From Chroococcus sp. FPU101 (GTDB lineage: Bacteria; Cyanobacteriota; Cyanobacteriia; Cyanobacteriales; Microcystaceae), in NCBI RefSeq assembly GCF_017312365.1, contig NZ_BLJI01000005.1:62001-126000 (forward strand): a DNA stretch of 64,000 nt, read 5' to 3'. The position numbers and the translations under genes were made by a program. Position 1 is the stretch's first letter. The number at the start of each line of letters is the position of its first letter. Positions 25,261-35,203 of this stretch are shown here, in pieces. Below the pieces are notes generated by a model that saw only the letters and a program-made list of their open reading frames with translations, searched no databases and was not told the origin of the DNA.

Positions 25261-26662
25261 AGACAATCTCTCGAACATCGGCAACTTTTCCAGAAATAGC
25301 CGCAGCAACCACCATCGCTGGACTCATCAATAAAGTCCGTCCTGTCGAGGAACCCTGACGACCTTTAAAGTTACGATTAGAAGAAGATGCACTGAGTTGA
25401 TCGCCTTGTAGTTTATCTGGATTCATTGCTAAACACATTGAACAGCCTGCCTCACGCCATTCAAAACCCGCATTGACAAAGATCTGATCGAGTCCTTCTG
25501 CTTCTGCTTGTTGTTTAACTCGTTCTGAACCAGGAACCACAAATGCTTTCACTCCAGAGGCTACTTGATGTCCCTTGGCTAGTCTAGCTGCTTCTCTGAG
25601 ATCACTAATACGTCCATTAGTACAACTACCAATAAAACAAACATCGACTTTGGTTCCTTTAATGGGTTCACCTGGAGTCAGTTTCATGTATTGATAGGCT
25701 TCTTTGGCGATCGCTTGCTCACCATCGGCTAAACTTTCGGGTACAGGGATCATCTCATTCACACCGATACCTTGTCCTGGTGTAATTCCCCAGGTTATGG
25801 TCGGTTCAATTTCCAAAGCATCAAAAATCACCACATCATCATAGACCGCATCAGTATCACTGCAAATACTTCTCCACCAGTTAACTGCTTGATCCCATTC
25901 GGCATCTTTTGGCGCAAAATCACGACCTTTAAGATATTCAAACGTTATATCGTCAGGATTAATATAACCACATCTGGCTCCCCCTTCGATGGACATATTA
26001 CAAACTGTCATCCGTTCTTCCATCGACATTTGTTCAAAAGTAGTACCTGCGAACTCATAAGCATAACCGACACCACCTTTAACACCGAGTTTACGGATAA
26101 TATGTAAAATCACATCTTTGGCATAAACCCCAGGTGAAAGCGTTCCATTAACTTCAACGCGACGAACTTTTAATTTAGCTAAAGCAAGGGTTTGTGAGGC
26201 TAAAACATCCCGAACTTGAGAGGTTCCGATGCCAAATGCGATCGCACCAAACGCGCCATGTGTCGAGGTATGAGAGTCTCCACAAGCAATCGTCATACCC
26301 GGTTGGGTTAACCCTTGTTCGGGCGCAATCACGTGTACAATACCTTGATTACCAGAACCGATATTATAGAAACGAATCCCATTACTTGTAGCATTGGTTT
26401 CTATTGCTTCCATCATTTGTTCTGCAAGATCATCAACAAAGGGACGCGCTTGATTCTCAGTCGGTACAATATGATCAACCGTTGCAACCGTCCGTTCTGG
26501 AAATAATACTTTTAATCCTCTTTCTCTCAGCATTGCGAATGCTTGAGGACTGGTGACTTCATGAACTAAATGTAATCCTATAAAAAGTTGGGTTTGTCCT
26601 GAAGGTAAGATACTAACCGTGTGTAAATCCCAAACCTTATCAAATAGTGTTCCTCTTGACAT
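25259..26662 (-). CDS. leuC: 3-isopropylmalate dehydratase large subunit
   Basis: It encodes 467 residues, the normal length for LeuC, which isomerises isopropylmalate in leucine synthesis with the small subunit LeuD. Landmarks are [11 protein letters not shown], the substrate loop [30 protein letters not shown], and the 4Fe-4S cysteines in [10 protein letters not shown] and [12 protein letters not shown]. The C-terminus has [12 protein letters not shown]. leuD is not adjacent. The 106-base upstream region contains a CCCTAG/CTAGGG inverted repeat. Confidence 0.97.
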   Translation of the reverse strand: MSRGTLFDKVWDLHTVSILPSGQTQLFIGLHLVHEVTSPQAFAMLRERGLKVLFPERTVATVDHIVPTENQARPFVDDLAEQMMEAIETNATSNGIRFYNIGSGNQGIVHVIAPEQGLTQPGMTIACGDSHTSTHGAFGAIAFGIGTSQVRDVLASQTLALAKLKVRRVEVNGTLSPGVYAKDVILHIIRKLGVKGGVGYAYEFAGTTFEQMSMEERMTVCNMSIEGGARCGYINPDDITFEYLKGRDFAPKDAEWDQAVNWWRSICSDTDAVYDDVVIFDALEIEPTITWGITPGQGIGVNEMIPVPESLADGEQAIAKEAYQYMKLTPGEPIKGTKVDVCFIGSCTNGRISDLREAARLAKGHQVASGVKAFVVPGSERVKQQAEAEGLDQIFVNAGFEWREAGCSMCLAMNPDKLQGDQLSASSSNRNFKGRQGSSTGRTLLMSPAMVVAAAISGKVADVREIV

Positions 26663-26684
26663 ATCAATCTCAGCATTTAATACA

Positions 26685-26704
26685 CCCTAGGTAGTTGACT
26701 AGGG
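26685..26704 (-). promoter_or_regulatory. inverted repeat in the leuC leader region
   Basis: CCCTAG (26685-26690) and CTAGGG (26699-26704) form a small dyad 22 bases upstream of the leuC ATG. There is no T-run toward leuC, so it is not an obvious attenuator; it could be an operator or could end a short upstream transcript. Confidence 0.3.
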
Positions 26705-26846
26705 CTGTCTTCTTACTTACATTTTACACGGGTGATACGCTTCAATTGACAATCGGCACTCTAGTCCAATGATGATTTCTGATTATTTTGTTGGTGTCGT
26801 AATTCTTGCGATCGCTTTCATCATGGGATTTCTTACGATAAATTAT

Positions 26847-27134
26847 TTAAAGGCTATAAGTGACACACCTTGCCACATTATCAAGATAAGTAACGTTGAT
26901 TGTTTCGGCCATGCACTTTTGCCCATGATTGTAGGTGCAGTCAATCACATCGCACTGGGAAACTTCACCGACTTCTATCTCGACTTGCTTGACTTTTTCT
27001 GGCTCTTGTGTATAAGTGTAGCACTCGGCTAACTTATTTTCAAAAGTAACTTTGATTGCGCCTGCATCACATTGCTGTTCTAAATTGTAAGTGCAATTAA
27101 TCGCGTCACATTGACAAACAAACCCTAAATCCAT
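26847..27134 (-). CDS. protein with two DUF1540 cysteine-rich domains
   Basis: It encodes 95 residues in two similar halves, each with the DUF1540 pattern. The first is CQCDAINCTYNLEQQCDA followed by CYTYT; the second is SQCDVIDCTYNHGQKCMA followed by CVTYSL. The regularly spaced cysteines suggest metal binding. No function is established for the family. The frame opposite it on the plus strand is judged a shadow. It is transcribed away from the porin promoter region. Confidence 0.8.
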   Translation of the reverse strand: MDLGFVCQCDAINCTYNLEQQCDAGAIKVTFENKLAECYTYTQEPEKVKQVEIEVGEVSQCDVIDCTYNHGQKCMAETINVTYLDNVARCVTYSL

Positions 27135-27822
27135 ATAACTCCCCTCTCTGACTAGCGGTCTTTTTTAACTGTTCGCCGTTGAATTTCAGGAATTTTATCA
27201 CAGGGAATTAGACGTTATTCGTAACAATGGTGTCAAAAGTGATGCTTTCTATGAGTCATTGGCAAAACTAACTTGGTTGCCCAATGACAAAGCTCAACCC
27301 CCGATTCTAGCGTCTAGATTTTTTAACAATAGAGACAAAAATCTTTAAGACAACATTTTATAAGTCAAATCTATAATAAATATTTCTTAAATCAATTTAA
27401 GTCATTTATTTTAGCTATTCTTCGAGAAAATTTTAGTCAAAGATGGCAAAAGAAGAATCAGTTTTTCAGCACAATCAGATTAAGAATATCTATTTTCTCT
27501 AGCATCAGTTTTGCAAAAATATAAGCCATGAGAATAGTGATTATTAAAAATTAATATACACAATCGTTACTCAATCTAAATGGTCATTTTTCTGCATACT
27601 CTAAAAAAACAGTTGTTATAGATATTTAAAAATTAAAATTATTGATTTTTATCATGTATTTATTGTCAAATATAATAACAAACCTCCCTATAATATGAAT
27701 ACAGATTAGTTGAATCATGTTGATAGCTCAGGTTTAAATCAATTCTTTAAATAGATGGTTATAGAAGAGAAAATCAACAAATATAATCAACTTTTAATTA
27801 AAGTGTGGTGTAAGGAGAAATC
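27135..27822. other. long AT-rich intergenic region upstream of the porin
   Basis: These 688 bases contain no confident gene. An open but startless frame (27169-27348) could encode 58 residues and may be a relic. Two TATAAT hexamers at 27671 and 27689 are candidate -10 elements for the porin, giving a leader of about 120 bases. Confidence 0.4.
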
Positions 27823-29517
27823 GTGAATAAATTGCAACTCGTTTCTATCAGCGAAAGAATTGTCTTATCCTTTTTGGCAGCTACGTTAGGTTGGGTAACT
27901 GAGGATGCGATCGCCTCGGAAGTCATTCCTCAATCTAAACAATCGATGGCTCAAATTACCTCAGTTTCAGAACTGCGAGACGTATCGCCCAATGACTGGG
28001 CCTATGAATCGTTAAGAAATCTGGTTGAGCGTTATGGCTGTATTGTTGGTTATCCCGATCGCACCTACCGAGGTACACGAGCTTTAAGCCGTTGGGAATT
28101 CGCAGCAGGGTTAAATGCGTGTCTTAATACAATGGAACGATTGATCCAAGAAGGCGTATCTATTTTACGAGAAGATATCGACAAACTGAAACGTTTAGCC
28201 CAAGAATTTGAAACAGAACTTGCCGTTTTAGGGACGCGAGTCGATAATTTAGAAAATCGTGTTGCTTTTTTAGAAGATCACCAATTTTCCACGACGACTA
28301 AACTCAGTGGAGAAGTTATCTTTTCAATAGCAGGAGCAACGGGCGGCGAACCCGATACAGACGATGCCCAGATTGTTTTTAATAATCGAGTGCGGCTCAA
28401 TTTTACAACTAGCTTCACTGGACAAGATGCACTAATTACAGGTTTACAAGCTTATAATTTCAACTCTCGTACTGGCGGTGGTTCTAGTATTGGTGAGGTG
28501 CTATTTCCTAACGATAGTTCAATCCTGAGCGATCCGATGACAAAACTCAGTTATGAGCCGCAATTTCCTGGGTTTAATCCTCAGACCTTATCTCAAGGAT
28601 GTGGTAATAATAGTGTTTGTCTGTATAAATTGCTCTATCTCTTTCCAGTCGTTAATAACCTCAAGGTATTTATCGCTCCCTTGGCAGAAACAACCGATGC
28701 TTTTCCCACGATCGTACCTTTTGCCAGTGAAGGACAAGGGGCTGTTTCTCGTTTTGCTTCGGTTAACCCAGTACTCAGAGTCTCTGGGGGAACTTCTCAA
28801 ACAGGTCTAGCAACGGCGGCGGGTTTTATTTTCACCCCCGATCCCAAAGTTGACTTTCGCGCCCTCTATGCTTCTGTCAATGCTGCATTACCTGACAATG
28901 AAGGTTTTCCTGGAACGCCTTTAGGTGCAGGTTTATTCAATGGGAGTTATGTAGCTGCGACACAGTTAACCTTAAAACCGACTAGCACCCTAGATATTGG
29001 TTTGAATTACTCTTTTAGCTATCACCAGATTAATATTCTGGCTACAAATTTAGCGGGATCTTCTACTGGAGTATTGGGCGGTTTGCCCCTGACGACTCCC
29101 GTTAACATTCATGCGGTTGGTGCTACATTAACTTGGCGTTTTAGTTCTTTTGCCCACTTCACGACTTACGGATCTTACTTTTTTGTTGATCAAGCAGGTT
29201 CTGGAGGATCAGCATATACCCAACTCTCTAGTTGGATGGCGGGCCTATATTTTCCCGATGCTCTGAAAAAAGGCAATACAGCAGGTTTATTATTCGGACA
29301 ACCGCAATATCGCACGACAGCAGGTAACGGGGCAACACGTCGAACGGCTAATATTGATTCTCTCGCTACTCCTTATCAAATCGAGGCTTACTACAATTTC
29401 AAGGTGACTGATAATATTAGTGTTACACCTGGTGGCTTTGTGATTTTTAACCCAGAAGGTGATTCTGAAAATTCAACCACTGGAGTAGGAGTCTTGAGAA
29501 CAACTTTTACTTTTTAG
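27823..29517 (+). CDS. iron uptake/OprB-type porin with SLH domain
   Basis: It encodes 564 residues, with a GTG start preceded by AAGGAG. The N-terminus has a signal sequence ending around TEDAIAS. One SLH domain (about 45-105: LRDVSPNDWAYESLRNLVERYG, GYPDRTYRGTRALSRWEFA) binds peptidoglycan-linked polymer. A coiled-coil (about 110-150) follows, then an OprB-type beta-barrel to the terminal phenylalanine (RTTFTF), the signal for outer-membrane insertion. Cyanobacterial members are the dominant outer-membrane channels and some are needed for iron uptake. Monocistronic. Confidence 0.9.
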   Translation: MNKLQLVSISERIVLSFLAATLGWVTEDAIASEVIPQSKQSMAQITSVSELRDVSPNDWAYESLRNLVERYGCIVGYPDRTYRGTRALSRWEFAAGLNACLNTMERLIQEGVSILREDIDKLKRLAQEFETELAVLGTRVDNLENRVAFLEDHQFSTTTKLSGEVIFSIAGATGGEPDTDDAQIVFNNRVRLNFTTSFTGQDALITGLQAYNFNSRTGGGSSIGEVLFPNDSSILSDPMTKLSYEPQFPGFNPQTLSQGCGNNSVCLYKLLYLFPVVNNLKVFIAPLAETTDAFPTIVPFASEGQGAVSRFASVNPVLRVSGGTSQTGLATAAGFIFTPDPKVDFRALYASVNAALPDNEGFPGTPLGAGLFNGSYVAATQLTLKPTSTLDIGLNYSFSYHQINILATNLAGSSTGVLGGLPLTTPVNIHAVGATLTWRFSSFAHFTTYGSYFFVDQAGSGGSAYTQLSSWMAGLYFPDALKKGNTAGLLFGQPQYRTTAGNGATRRTANIDSLATPYQIEAYYNFKVTDNISVTPGGFVIFNPEGDSENSTTGVGVLRTTFTF

Positions 29518-29603
29518 GAGACTTGCTCAATTTAGAGGTTTGATTTAAAAGCCATCCCCTGATTTTTGATCATATGTTGCTTTCTTTTTTCAATCTGATC
29601 GAA

Positions 29604-30545
29604 CTAAATTTTTCCGATTTGTTCGACCAAAGAACGCGAAATAAAGGGCAAGATGGCTTTATTTTGACTATTGGCTTTTCCTTCAGTCAAAACCACTAAA
29701 AGATAGGGAGACTGTTCAGGAATTTCAATATAAGCCGCATCATGACGTACTTGGCTCGTCCATCCTGCTTTTGACCAAAGTTGCGCGTTTTCGGGTAATC
29801 CATCGCCTAAAAAGCCAGTGACTTGATTTTCATCATTTGTGTTACTGGCTAAAACATCTGGTGCTAAACTACGCTTTAAGAATGACATCATTTGTTGCGA
29901 TCGTACTGAAGAAACGGCAATCCCCCCGACAATGGTATGAATTAAGCGAGCTACGGCATTTGAGGTTAACATATTGCGTTGCTCTAATAATTCCCCTAAA
30001 AACATCCTTTCGCGTCCGTATGGCCCGTCTCCCCACGTTTTTTGATTGACATTAATTGCCTCTAATTCTGACCAACCTAAAGATTTGTAATAACGGTTGA
30101 CAATATCGCGCTGATATGACCACGTCTCGAAAGGGCCAGGGGGTAATTCTGGCCCGCTAGTGGTTCCGCTTAAAACATCGACAATTAAACTGGTGGCATC
30201 ATTACTAGAATCGACAATCATATCCCGCATCGCCCGCAATAATTCGGGGGTTTCGGGAACCATCGCACTTTCTAACCATTCTTGAATCGCAACCAGATAA
30301 AATAATTTGACCAAACTAGCGGGATAAATTCGCTCATCCCCTCGGTGACTAAACCCTCTAACTCCATATTTCCAAAATTCCTCAGATGAAATGGCACCAC
30401 CTGTATTAACAATGACAGGAGCATCATACACAACCCAAGTTAAAGCAATTTGTTGCGGATTTAATGTAGGGAATTCTTGCCAAGTTGCCTCTAGAATACG
30501 GGTTCCGATTTGGGTGAGTTGATCGTCTGAGCGAAAAAAGGGCAT
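29604..30545 (-). CDS. serine hydrolase, class A beta-lactamase-like
   Basis: It encodes 313 residues. The active-site serine-lysine motif is SLVK at residues 77-80. The SDN-like motif is SSN in VDSSNDATSLIVD, and the KTG-like motif is KAG in WSKAGWTSQVRHDA. No signal peptide is evident. The deviations from SDN/KTG make a cell-wall or ester-hydrolase activity more likely than antibiotic hydrolysis. It is divergently arranged with the NlpC/P60 gene, only about 36 bases apart, and near PBP2, which supports a cell-wall context. Confidence 0.8.
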   Translation of the reverse strand: MPFFRSDDQLTQIGTRILEATWQEFPTLNPQQIALTWVVYDAPVIVNTGGAISSEEFWKYGVRGFSHRGDERIYPASLVKLFYLVAIQEWLESAMVPETPELLRAMRDMIVDSSNDATSLIVDVLSGTTSGPELPPGPFETWSYQRDIVNRYYKSLGWSELEAINVNQKTWGDGPYGRERMFLGELLEQRNMLTSNAVARLIHTIVGGIAVSSVRSQQMMSFLKRSLAPDVLASNTNDENQVTGFLGDGLPENAQLWSKAGWTSQVRHDAAYIEIPEQSPYLLVVLTEGKANSQNKAILPFISRSLVEQIGKI

Positions 30546-30581
30546 GATAAATTGAAAAAGAATGGCTTACCTCAAAATTAT

Positions 30582-31268
30582 ATGGTCTTACTGAACCAAA
30601 TCCCTCCATCGGCTAACGGTGAGTATTGTTGTCTACGTGATTTAGATTTATATAATTCTTCTGAATGTAAAGAGTTAGCCACGCAAGCATCCAAAGGACG
30701 ACATCTTAAGATTTTAAGCGAAACGGCTCTAAACGCAGTAAAAGTACAGTTATGTGAAGATGGCTATCTCGCTTGGTTATCCTCAGAAGACATTGACGCA
30801 TTAGAGCCCGCTACTACAGTGTATCAAGCGATCGCTCTTTCTCGTCCTGAAATTGAAACTCGTCTTGCGGATGTCATTGCCTTTACTAAAACCGCGTTAC
30901 AGACACCTAATTATTATCTTTGGGGAGGAACGCTTGGGCCAAACTATGATTGTTCGGGACTAATGCAAACCGCTTTTGCTAACTCTAGTATTTGGTTACC
31001 GAGAGACTCTTATCAACAAGAAGCATTCACCCAAAGAATATCGAGAAATGAACTTAAAGTAGGTGATTTAATTTTTTTTGGCTTAGAACGAGTCAATCAT
31101 GTTGCTCTCTATTTAGGAGATGACCGCTATATCCACAGTTCAGGAACAGAAATGGGACGCAATGGAATCGGAATCGATACACTTTCTGATATCACAAGTG
31201 ACACCGTTAGTCAAGCTTATTATCGTAAATTACGCAGTTTTGGGCGAGTGATGACGAGTTTTGCCTAG
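30582..31268 (+). CDS. NlpC/P60 (C40) cell-wall peptidase
   Basis: It encodes 228 residues from ATG 30582. A TTG at 30552 would add ten residues, but homologues begin close to the ATG. An N-terminal SH3b-like domain (YCCLRDLDLYNSSECKELATQA, GRHLKIL) is followed by the catalytic domain, with cysteine in NYDCSGLMQTAF, histidine in VNHVALYLGDD and a third polar residue in YIHSSG. This matches the cyanobacterial gamma-D-glutamyl-diamino-acid endopeptidases of known structure. It recycles or trims peptidoglycan stem peptides. Its 3' end abuts the convergent PBP2 gene by one base. Confidence 0.88.
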   Translation: MVLLNQIPPSANGEYCCLRDLDLYNSSECKELATQASKGRHLKILSETALNAVKVQLCEDGYLAWLSSEDIDALEPATTVYQAIALSRPEIETRLADVIAFTKTALQTPNYYLWGGTLGPNYDCSGLMQTAFANSSIWLPRDSYQQEAFTQRISRNELKVGDLIFFGLERVNHVALYLGDDRYIHSSGTEMGRNGIGIDTLSDITSDTVSQAYYRKLRSFGRVMTSFA

Positions 31269-31269
31269 A

Positions 31270-33180
31270 TTATCGATTGCGATTGACTGGCTGCTGTACA
31301 GTTGTTTGGGTTCCCGTTGTTGGCTTTTTCGGGTCTTCTTTCTTCTCGTATCTTGGCCCCGCTTTAAAATAGGTTTCTAGCACATCTAGAACAATTGGCC
31401 CAGCAGTAGAACCTCCACCACCGCCAGAGTGTTCTACAAACGCTAAGACAACGATTTCGGGTTTATCAAACGGTGCGTACCCACCAAACCAAGTATGAGA
31501 CTTACCTGGGGGGGCTTCTGCGGTACCACTTTTTCCGCCAATGTGGGGTAAATAAGGAACATCCAGCCGTCTAGCAGTCCCTTCTGCAACAACCGCCCGC
31601 AAACCTGCTCGTATCGTTTTCAAAGTTTCTGGTTTAAGATTGAGTGGAGTTCGCCATTTTTGAACATCACCGCTATCTTTAATTAAATGGGGTTTGACTA
31701 AATAACCACCATTGGCTATGGCAGAAAACATTCTTGCCACTTGTAGCGGTGTAGCAAGCGTAAAACCTTGCCCGATAGACATATTCACCGTGTCGCCGTC
31801 TGTCCAATCCCAGTTAAAATTCTTGCGCTTCCACTCCGCATCAACAATTAATCCGGGGGTTTCTTCGGCTAGTTCAATTCCTGTTCGACTGCCAAAACCG
31901 TATTTACGCGCCCATTTAATTAAAGCAGGGCCCCCGACACCTCGACCGATTTGACCATGAAAAGTATTACTACTCATGGCTAAAGCTCTAACATAACCAA
32001 CCGTGCCAAAACCAGCATGATTCCATTCACCAAATCTAGTCCCACCGACATTCAAATAAGCCGCAGTATGTAACATTGTTTTTGGTGGAAATTTACCCGA
32101 CTCTAAACCTGCTGTATCTGTGACCACTTTAAACGTAGAAGCAGGGGGAAAAGCTTGTAAAGAACGGTTAATAAAAGGGTTGCCTTCTCCTTGTAATTCG
32201 CGCCAAATTTTAGGAGTAATCGGTGTAGAAAAGACATTGGGGTCAAAACTCGGATAACTCACCATCGCTAACACTTCTCCCGTATTGGGGTTCATAGCAA
32301 CCACCGCCCCTTTACGTTTTCCTAGCGATTCTTCAGCCGTTTTTTGCAATTCTAAATCGAGGGATAAAGTAACATCATTTCCTGGTTTAGCGACTTTTTG
32401 CCCCAGAATTTTCATGACTTTCCCTTGTCCGTTCACTTCTAGCTGAATACCACCCCATTCTCCTCTTAGTTGTTTTTCATAGGCATCTTCTACACCCATT
32501 TTTCCCGCGACATCCCCTAAACGATAGCCGAATGGTTTACGTTCTTTTAATTCTTCGGCGTTGAGTTCTCCCGTATATCCTAAAACGTGGGCCCCATTTT
32601 TACCGTTAGGATAGTGTCGCAAGGTTTCGATATCGACTTCAATTCCGTTAATTTGATCTCGATATTCTTCTAAAGCGGTAATTTGTGCGGGTGTTAAACT
32701 TCGGGCAATGCGAACGAGGGTAGAACCATTATCGTCGGTTTGTTCGATGCGTTTTTGAATTTCAGCCGCAGGAACCCCTAAAATATCAGAAAGACGTTTC
32801 AGGTTTTCGGGCCAGTCTGCTTGATGTTGAACTCTTGGCCATAAATATAGCGCATGAGTCAAACGGGCGGTTGCTAAAACTTTTCCATTGCGGTCAAAAA
32901 GATTGCCTCTGACAGGTTGTTTGGGTAAAATACGAACACGATTATTTTCTGCTCTTTCTCGATTCAAATTTCCTTCATAGAGTTGAAGATAGGCTAGACG
33001 ACTGCCCACGCCACCCAATAAGACTAAACTGACCAATGACATGATTAAGACAGACTGGCGATTTTGTCCGATGGTACGCTCATTCTGTTTTTGTTTTTCT
33101 CCCGATACGATGGGACGTACCTGAATTTTGGGGTATCTGTTTTTGCTTTTACTTTTTGGTAGGATTCCAGTGTATCGCAT
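31270..33180 (-). CDS. mrdA: penicillin-binding protein 2 (elongation transpeptidase)
   Basis: It encodes 636 residues. A cytoplasmic basic tail and one membrane span (VLIMSLVSLVLLGGVGSRLAYLQL, about 46-69) precede the pedestal domain (LPKQPVRGNLFDRNGKVLA) and the transpeptidase domain. Active-site motifs are ASTFK, SSN (AMSSNTF) and KSGTAE. The protein crosslinks side-wall peptidoglycan with RodA and MreC. The C-terminus is proline/threonine/glutamine-rich. It ends one base away from the NlpC/P60 gene, so the two are convergent. Confidence 0.93.
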   Translation of the reverse strand: MRYTGILPKSKSKNRYPKIQVRPIVSGEKQKQNERTIGQNRQSVLIMSLVSLVLLGGVGSRLAYLQLYEGNLNRERAENNRVRILPKQPVRGNLFDRNGKVLATARLTHALYLWPRVQHQADWPENLKRLSDILGVPAAEIQKRIEQTDDNGSTLVRIARSLTPAQITALEEYRDQINGIEVDIETLRHYPNGKNGAHVLGYTGELNAEELKERKPFGYRLGDVAGKMGVEDAYEKQLRGEWGGIQLEVNGQGKVMKILGQKVAKPGNDVTLSLDLELQKTAEESLGKRKGAVVAMNPNTGEVLAMVSYPSFDPNVFSTPITPKIWRELQGEGNPFINRSLQAFPPASTFKVVTDTAGLESGKFPPKTMLHTAAYLNVGGTRFGEWNHAGFGTVGYVRALAMSSNTFHGQIGRGVGGPALIKWARKYGFGSRTGIELAEETPGLIVDAEWKRKNFNWDWTDGDTVNMSIGQGFTLATPLQVARMFSAIANGGYLVKPHLIKDSGDVQKWRTPLNLKPETLKTIRAGLRAVVAEGTARRLDVPYLPHIGGKSGTAEAPPGKSHTWFGGYAPFDKPEIVVLAFVEHSGGGGGSTAGPIVLDVLETYFKAGPRYEKKEDPKKPTTGTQTTVQQPVNRNR

Positions 33181-33285
33181 GAATTTCGCACAGGATGAGA
33201 AAAGGTCAGTATGAAAGAGCTTTGCCTCTTTTAGTAGTATAGGTATGATTAAAGGAAATTGACACTATTTAATTCAGTTGATTTT

Positions 33286-34842
33286 ATGTCTTTAACTGAA
33301 AGATTTCTCAGACAAATTCCAGAGCAAACATTATTACATCTACGAGAGGCTGACCGACGTTGGTCATCATTACGCAATGAAGATGATTCGACACGGGTTT
33401 CTGTTCCCTCGGTTGTTGCTTTAAATAACAATTCTCTTGATGAAATTAATTACGATGTCATCATTTGTGGTGGAACACTCGGAATATTACTGGGTGCTGC
33501 TTTACAGCGTCAAGGATGGCGAGTTTGTCTGATAGAACGAGGTATCTTGAAAGGTCGTGTACAAGAATGGAATATTTCACGCCAAGAATTAAGCATTTTT
33601 TTAGATTTGGAGTTATTATCAGAGACAGAATTAGAACAAGCGATCGCTACTCAATATAACCCCGCAAAAGTTCGTTTTCATCAAGGTTATGAGCTTTCGG
33701 TGACGGATGTCCTTAATATTGGTGTTGACCCCGTATTTTTACTTAATACACTTAAACAGAAGTTTCTTGCTTCAGGTGGCGCGTTATTTGAGCAAACACC
33801 GTTTACCTCAGCTATGGTTCATCCAGACGGAGTTACCCTAAATGCGGGAAATCAAACATTAACCACTCGTTTATTAATTGATGCGATGGGTCATTTTTCT
33901 CCCATTACTCAAAGCGCGAGAAACGGTCAAAAACCTGATGGCGTTTGTTTAGTGGTGGGTAGTTGTGCTGAAGGTTATCCCGTCAATGAAACAGGAGATT
34001 TAATCGCTACTTTTACACCCATTCTCAATCAATGTCAGTATTTTTGGGAAGCATTTCCCGCAAGAGATGGCCGAACGACTTATTTATTTACCTATCTCGA
34101 TCCCCATCGGGGGCGTTTTAGTTTAGAGTTTTTCATGGAGGAATATCTCAGATTATTACCTGAATATCAACAAATTGAGCTAGAACAATTAAACTTTAAA
34201 CGTTTTTTATTTGGCTTTTTCCCCTCTTTCCGTCAAAGTCCTTTAAAAATGCCTTGGTCACGCATTCTTGCCGTCGGTGATAGTAGTGGAAGTCAGTCCC
34301 CTGTAAGTTTTGGTGGGTTTGGGGCAATGGTTCGCCATTTAAGTCGATTAACGTTCGCTATTGATGAGTCCCTAAAAATTGATAGTTTAGATGAGAAATC
34401 TTTGGCTACATTACAACCCTATCAACCTAATCTATCGGTTACTTGGCTGTTTCAACGAACAATGATGGTAAAGATGAATCAAAAATATAAGCCCAATCAA
34501 ATTAATGATTTAATGAGTGGCGTTTTTCAAGTCATGGATAAGCTCGGCGATGATGTGCTAAAACCCTTTCTACAAGATGTTGTGCAATTTTCGGCTTTGT
34601 CTAAAACTCTACCGTTAGTCAATCCAACTCTTGTTTTACCCATGCTTCCTGAAGTGGGTTTAATGCCTTTTGCTGATTGGTTGCTGCATTATTTTAATTT
34701 AGGACTCTACACGGGTTTATATCCTGCTGCTCATTCTTTTAAAGGCTTAGAAAATCAACTTTCACCCCAACAGAAATATTATTATCATCGATGGTTAGAC
34801 CGATTAAAATACGGTTCAGGTAACGATTATCACTCACTGTAA
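33286..34842 (+). CDS. cruP: lycopene cyclase paralogue CruP-like flavoprotein
   Basis: It encodes 518 residues from ATG 33286; TTG 33259, preceded by AAAGGA, is an alternative start. The FAD motif YDVIICGGTLGILLGAALQR is followed by the CruA/CruP-type motifs WNISRQEL, ILAVGDSSGSQSPVSFGGFGAM and a C-terminal LGLYTGLYPAAHS. CruP is conserved in oxygenic phototrophs and affects carotenoid cyclisation or epoxide levels; its direct reaction is debated. It is divergent from PBP2 with a gap of about 100 bases. Confidence 0.85.
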   Translation: MSLTERFLRQIPEQTLLHLREADRRWSSLRNEDDSTRVSVPSVVALNNNSLDEINYDVIICGGTLGILLGAALQRQGWRVCLIERGILKGRVQEWNISRQELSIFLDLELLSETELEQAIATQYNPAKVRFHQGYELSVTDVLNIGVDPVFLLNTLKQKFLASGGALFEQTPFTSAMVHPDGVTLNAGNQTLTTRLLIDAMGHFSPITQSARNGQKPDGVCLVVGSCAEGYPVNETGDLIATFTPILNQCQYFWEAFPARDGRTTYLFTYLDPHRGRFSLEFFMEEYLRLLPEYQQIELEQLNFKRFLFGFFPSFRQSPLKMPWSRILAVGDSSGSQSPVSFGGFGAMVRHLSRLTFAIDESLKIDSLDEKSLATLQPYQPNLSVTWLFQRTMMVKMNQKYKPNQINDLMSGVFQVMDKLGDDVLKPFLQDVVQFSALSKTLPLVNPTLVLPMLPEVGLMPFADWLLHYFNLGLYTGLYPAAHSFKGLENQLSPQQKYYYHRWLDRLKYGSGNDYHSL

Positions 34843-34895
34843 AATTTTAAAATAGACCCCTTCTAAGAAGTCTATTAAATCAAAAAACCTAATTT

Positions 34896-35198
34896 CTAAT
34901 ATTCGTCTTGGAATTTCTCTAGAATATCCATTAAGCTGACTTGGCATTTCATCGGTAATAAATCAGCTAAAGGAACTTCGGTTTTTCCCCCACCTAAAGG
35001 GACTTTAATTTCTTTGAGAACTTTAAGCACAGAGTCTTCTGTTATCGCTTTGTCCTCAATCAATGGAAAAACTTTCTGCGCTACGGTTGTATGCAGATGA
35101 GCATCATTGAGATGTAAATGCCATTTTGCTACATCGATATACACATTTTCGCCGATTTCGGCAGCTAATGATTCAATGACTGGGGTTAGATTCGCCAT
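34896..35198 (-). CDS. DUF3181 family protein
   Basis: It encodes 100 residues from the ATG at 35198. A longer frame upstream overlaps the 2TM gene and is not used. It is soluble and acidic, with VIESLAAEIGENVYIDVAKW, VAQKVFPLIEDKAI and PLADLLPMKCQVSLMDIL, as in the cyanobacterial DUF3181 family. Function unknown. It is last in a probable operon of moaC, 2TM protein and this gene, with 5 bases from the 2TM stop. Confidence 0.8.
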   Translation of the reverse strand: MANLTPVIESLAAEIGENVYIDVAKWHLHLNDAHLHTTVAQKVFPLIEDKAITEDSVLKVLKEIKVPLGGGKTEVPLADLLPMKCQVSLMDILEKFQDEY

Positions 35199-35203
35199 AA
35201 TGT

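Noticed and set aside
26769-27032. Plus-strand frame of 87 residues with a hydrophobic start, overlapping the DUF1540 gene
   Set aside because: Most of it is antisense to the well-supported cysteine-repeat protein, and its second half looks like a reading-frame shadow. Only the first 26 residues lie in free DNA.
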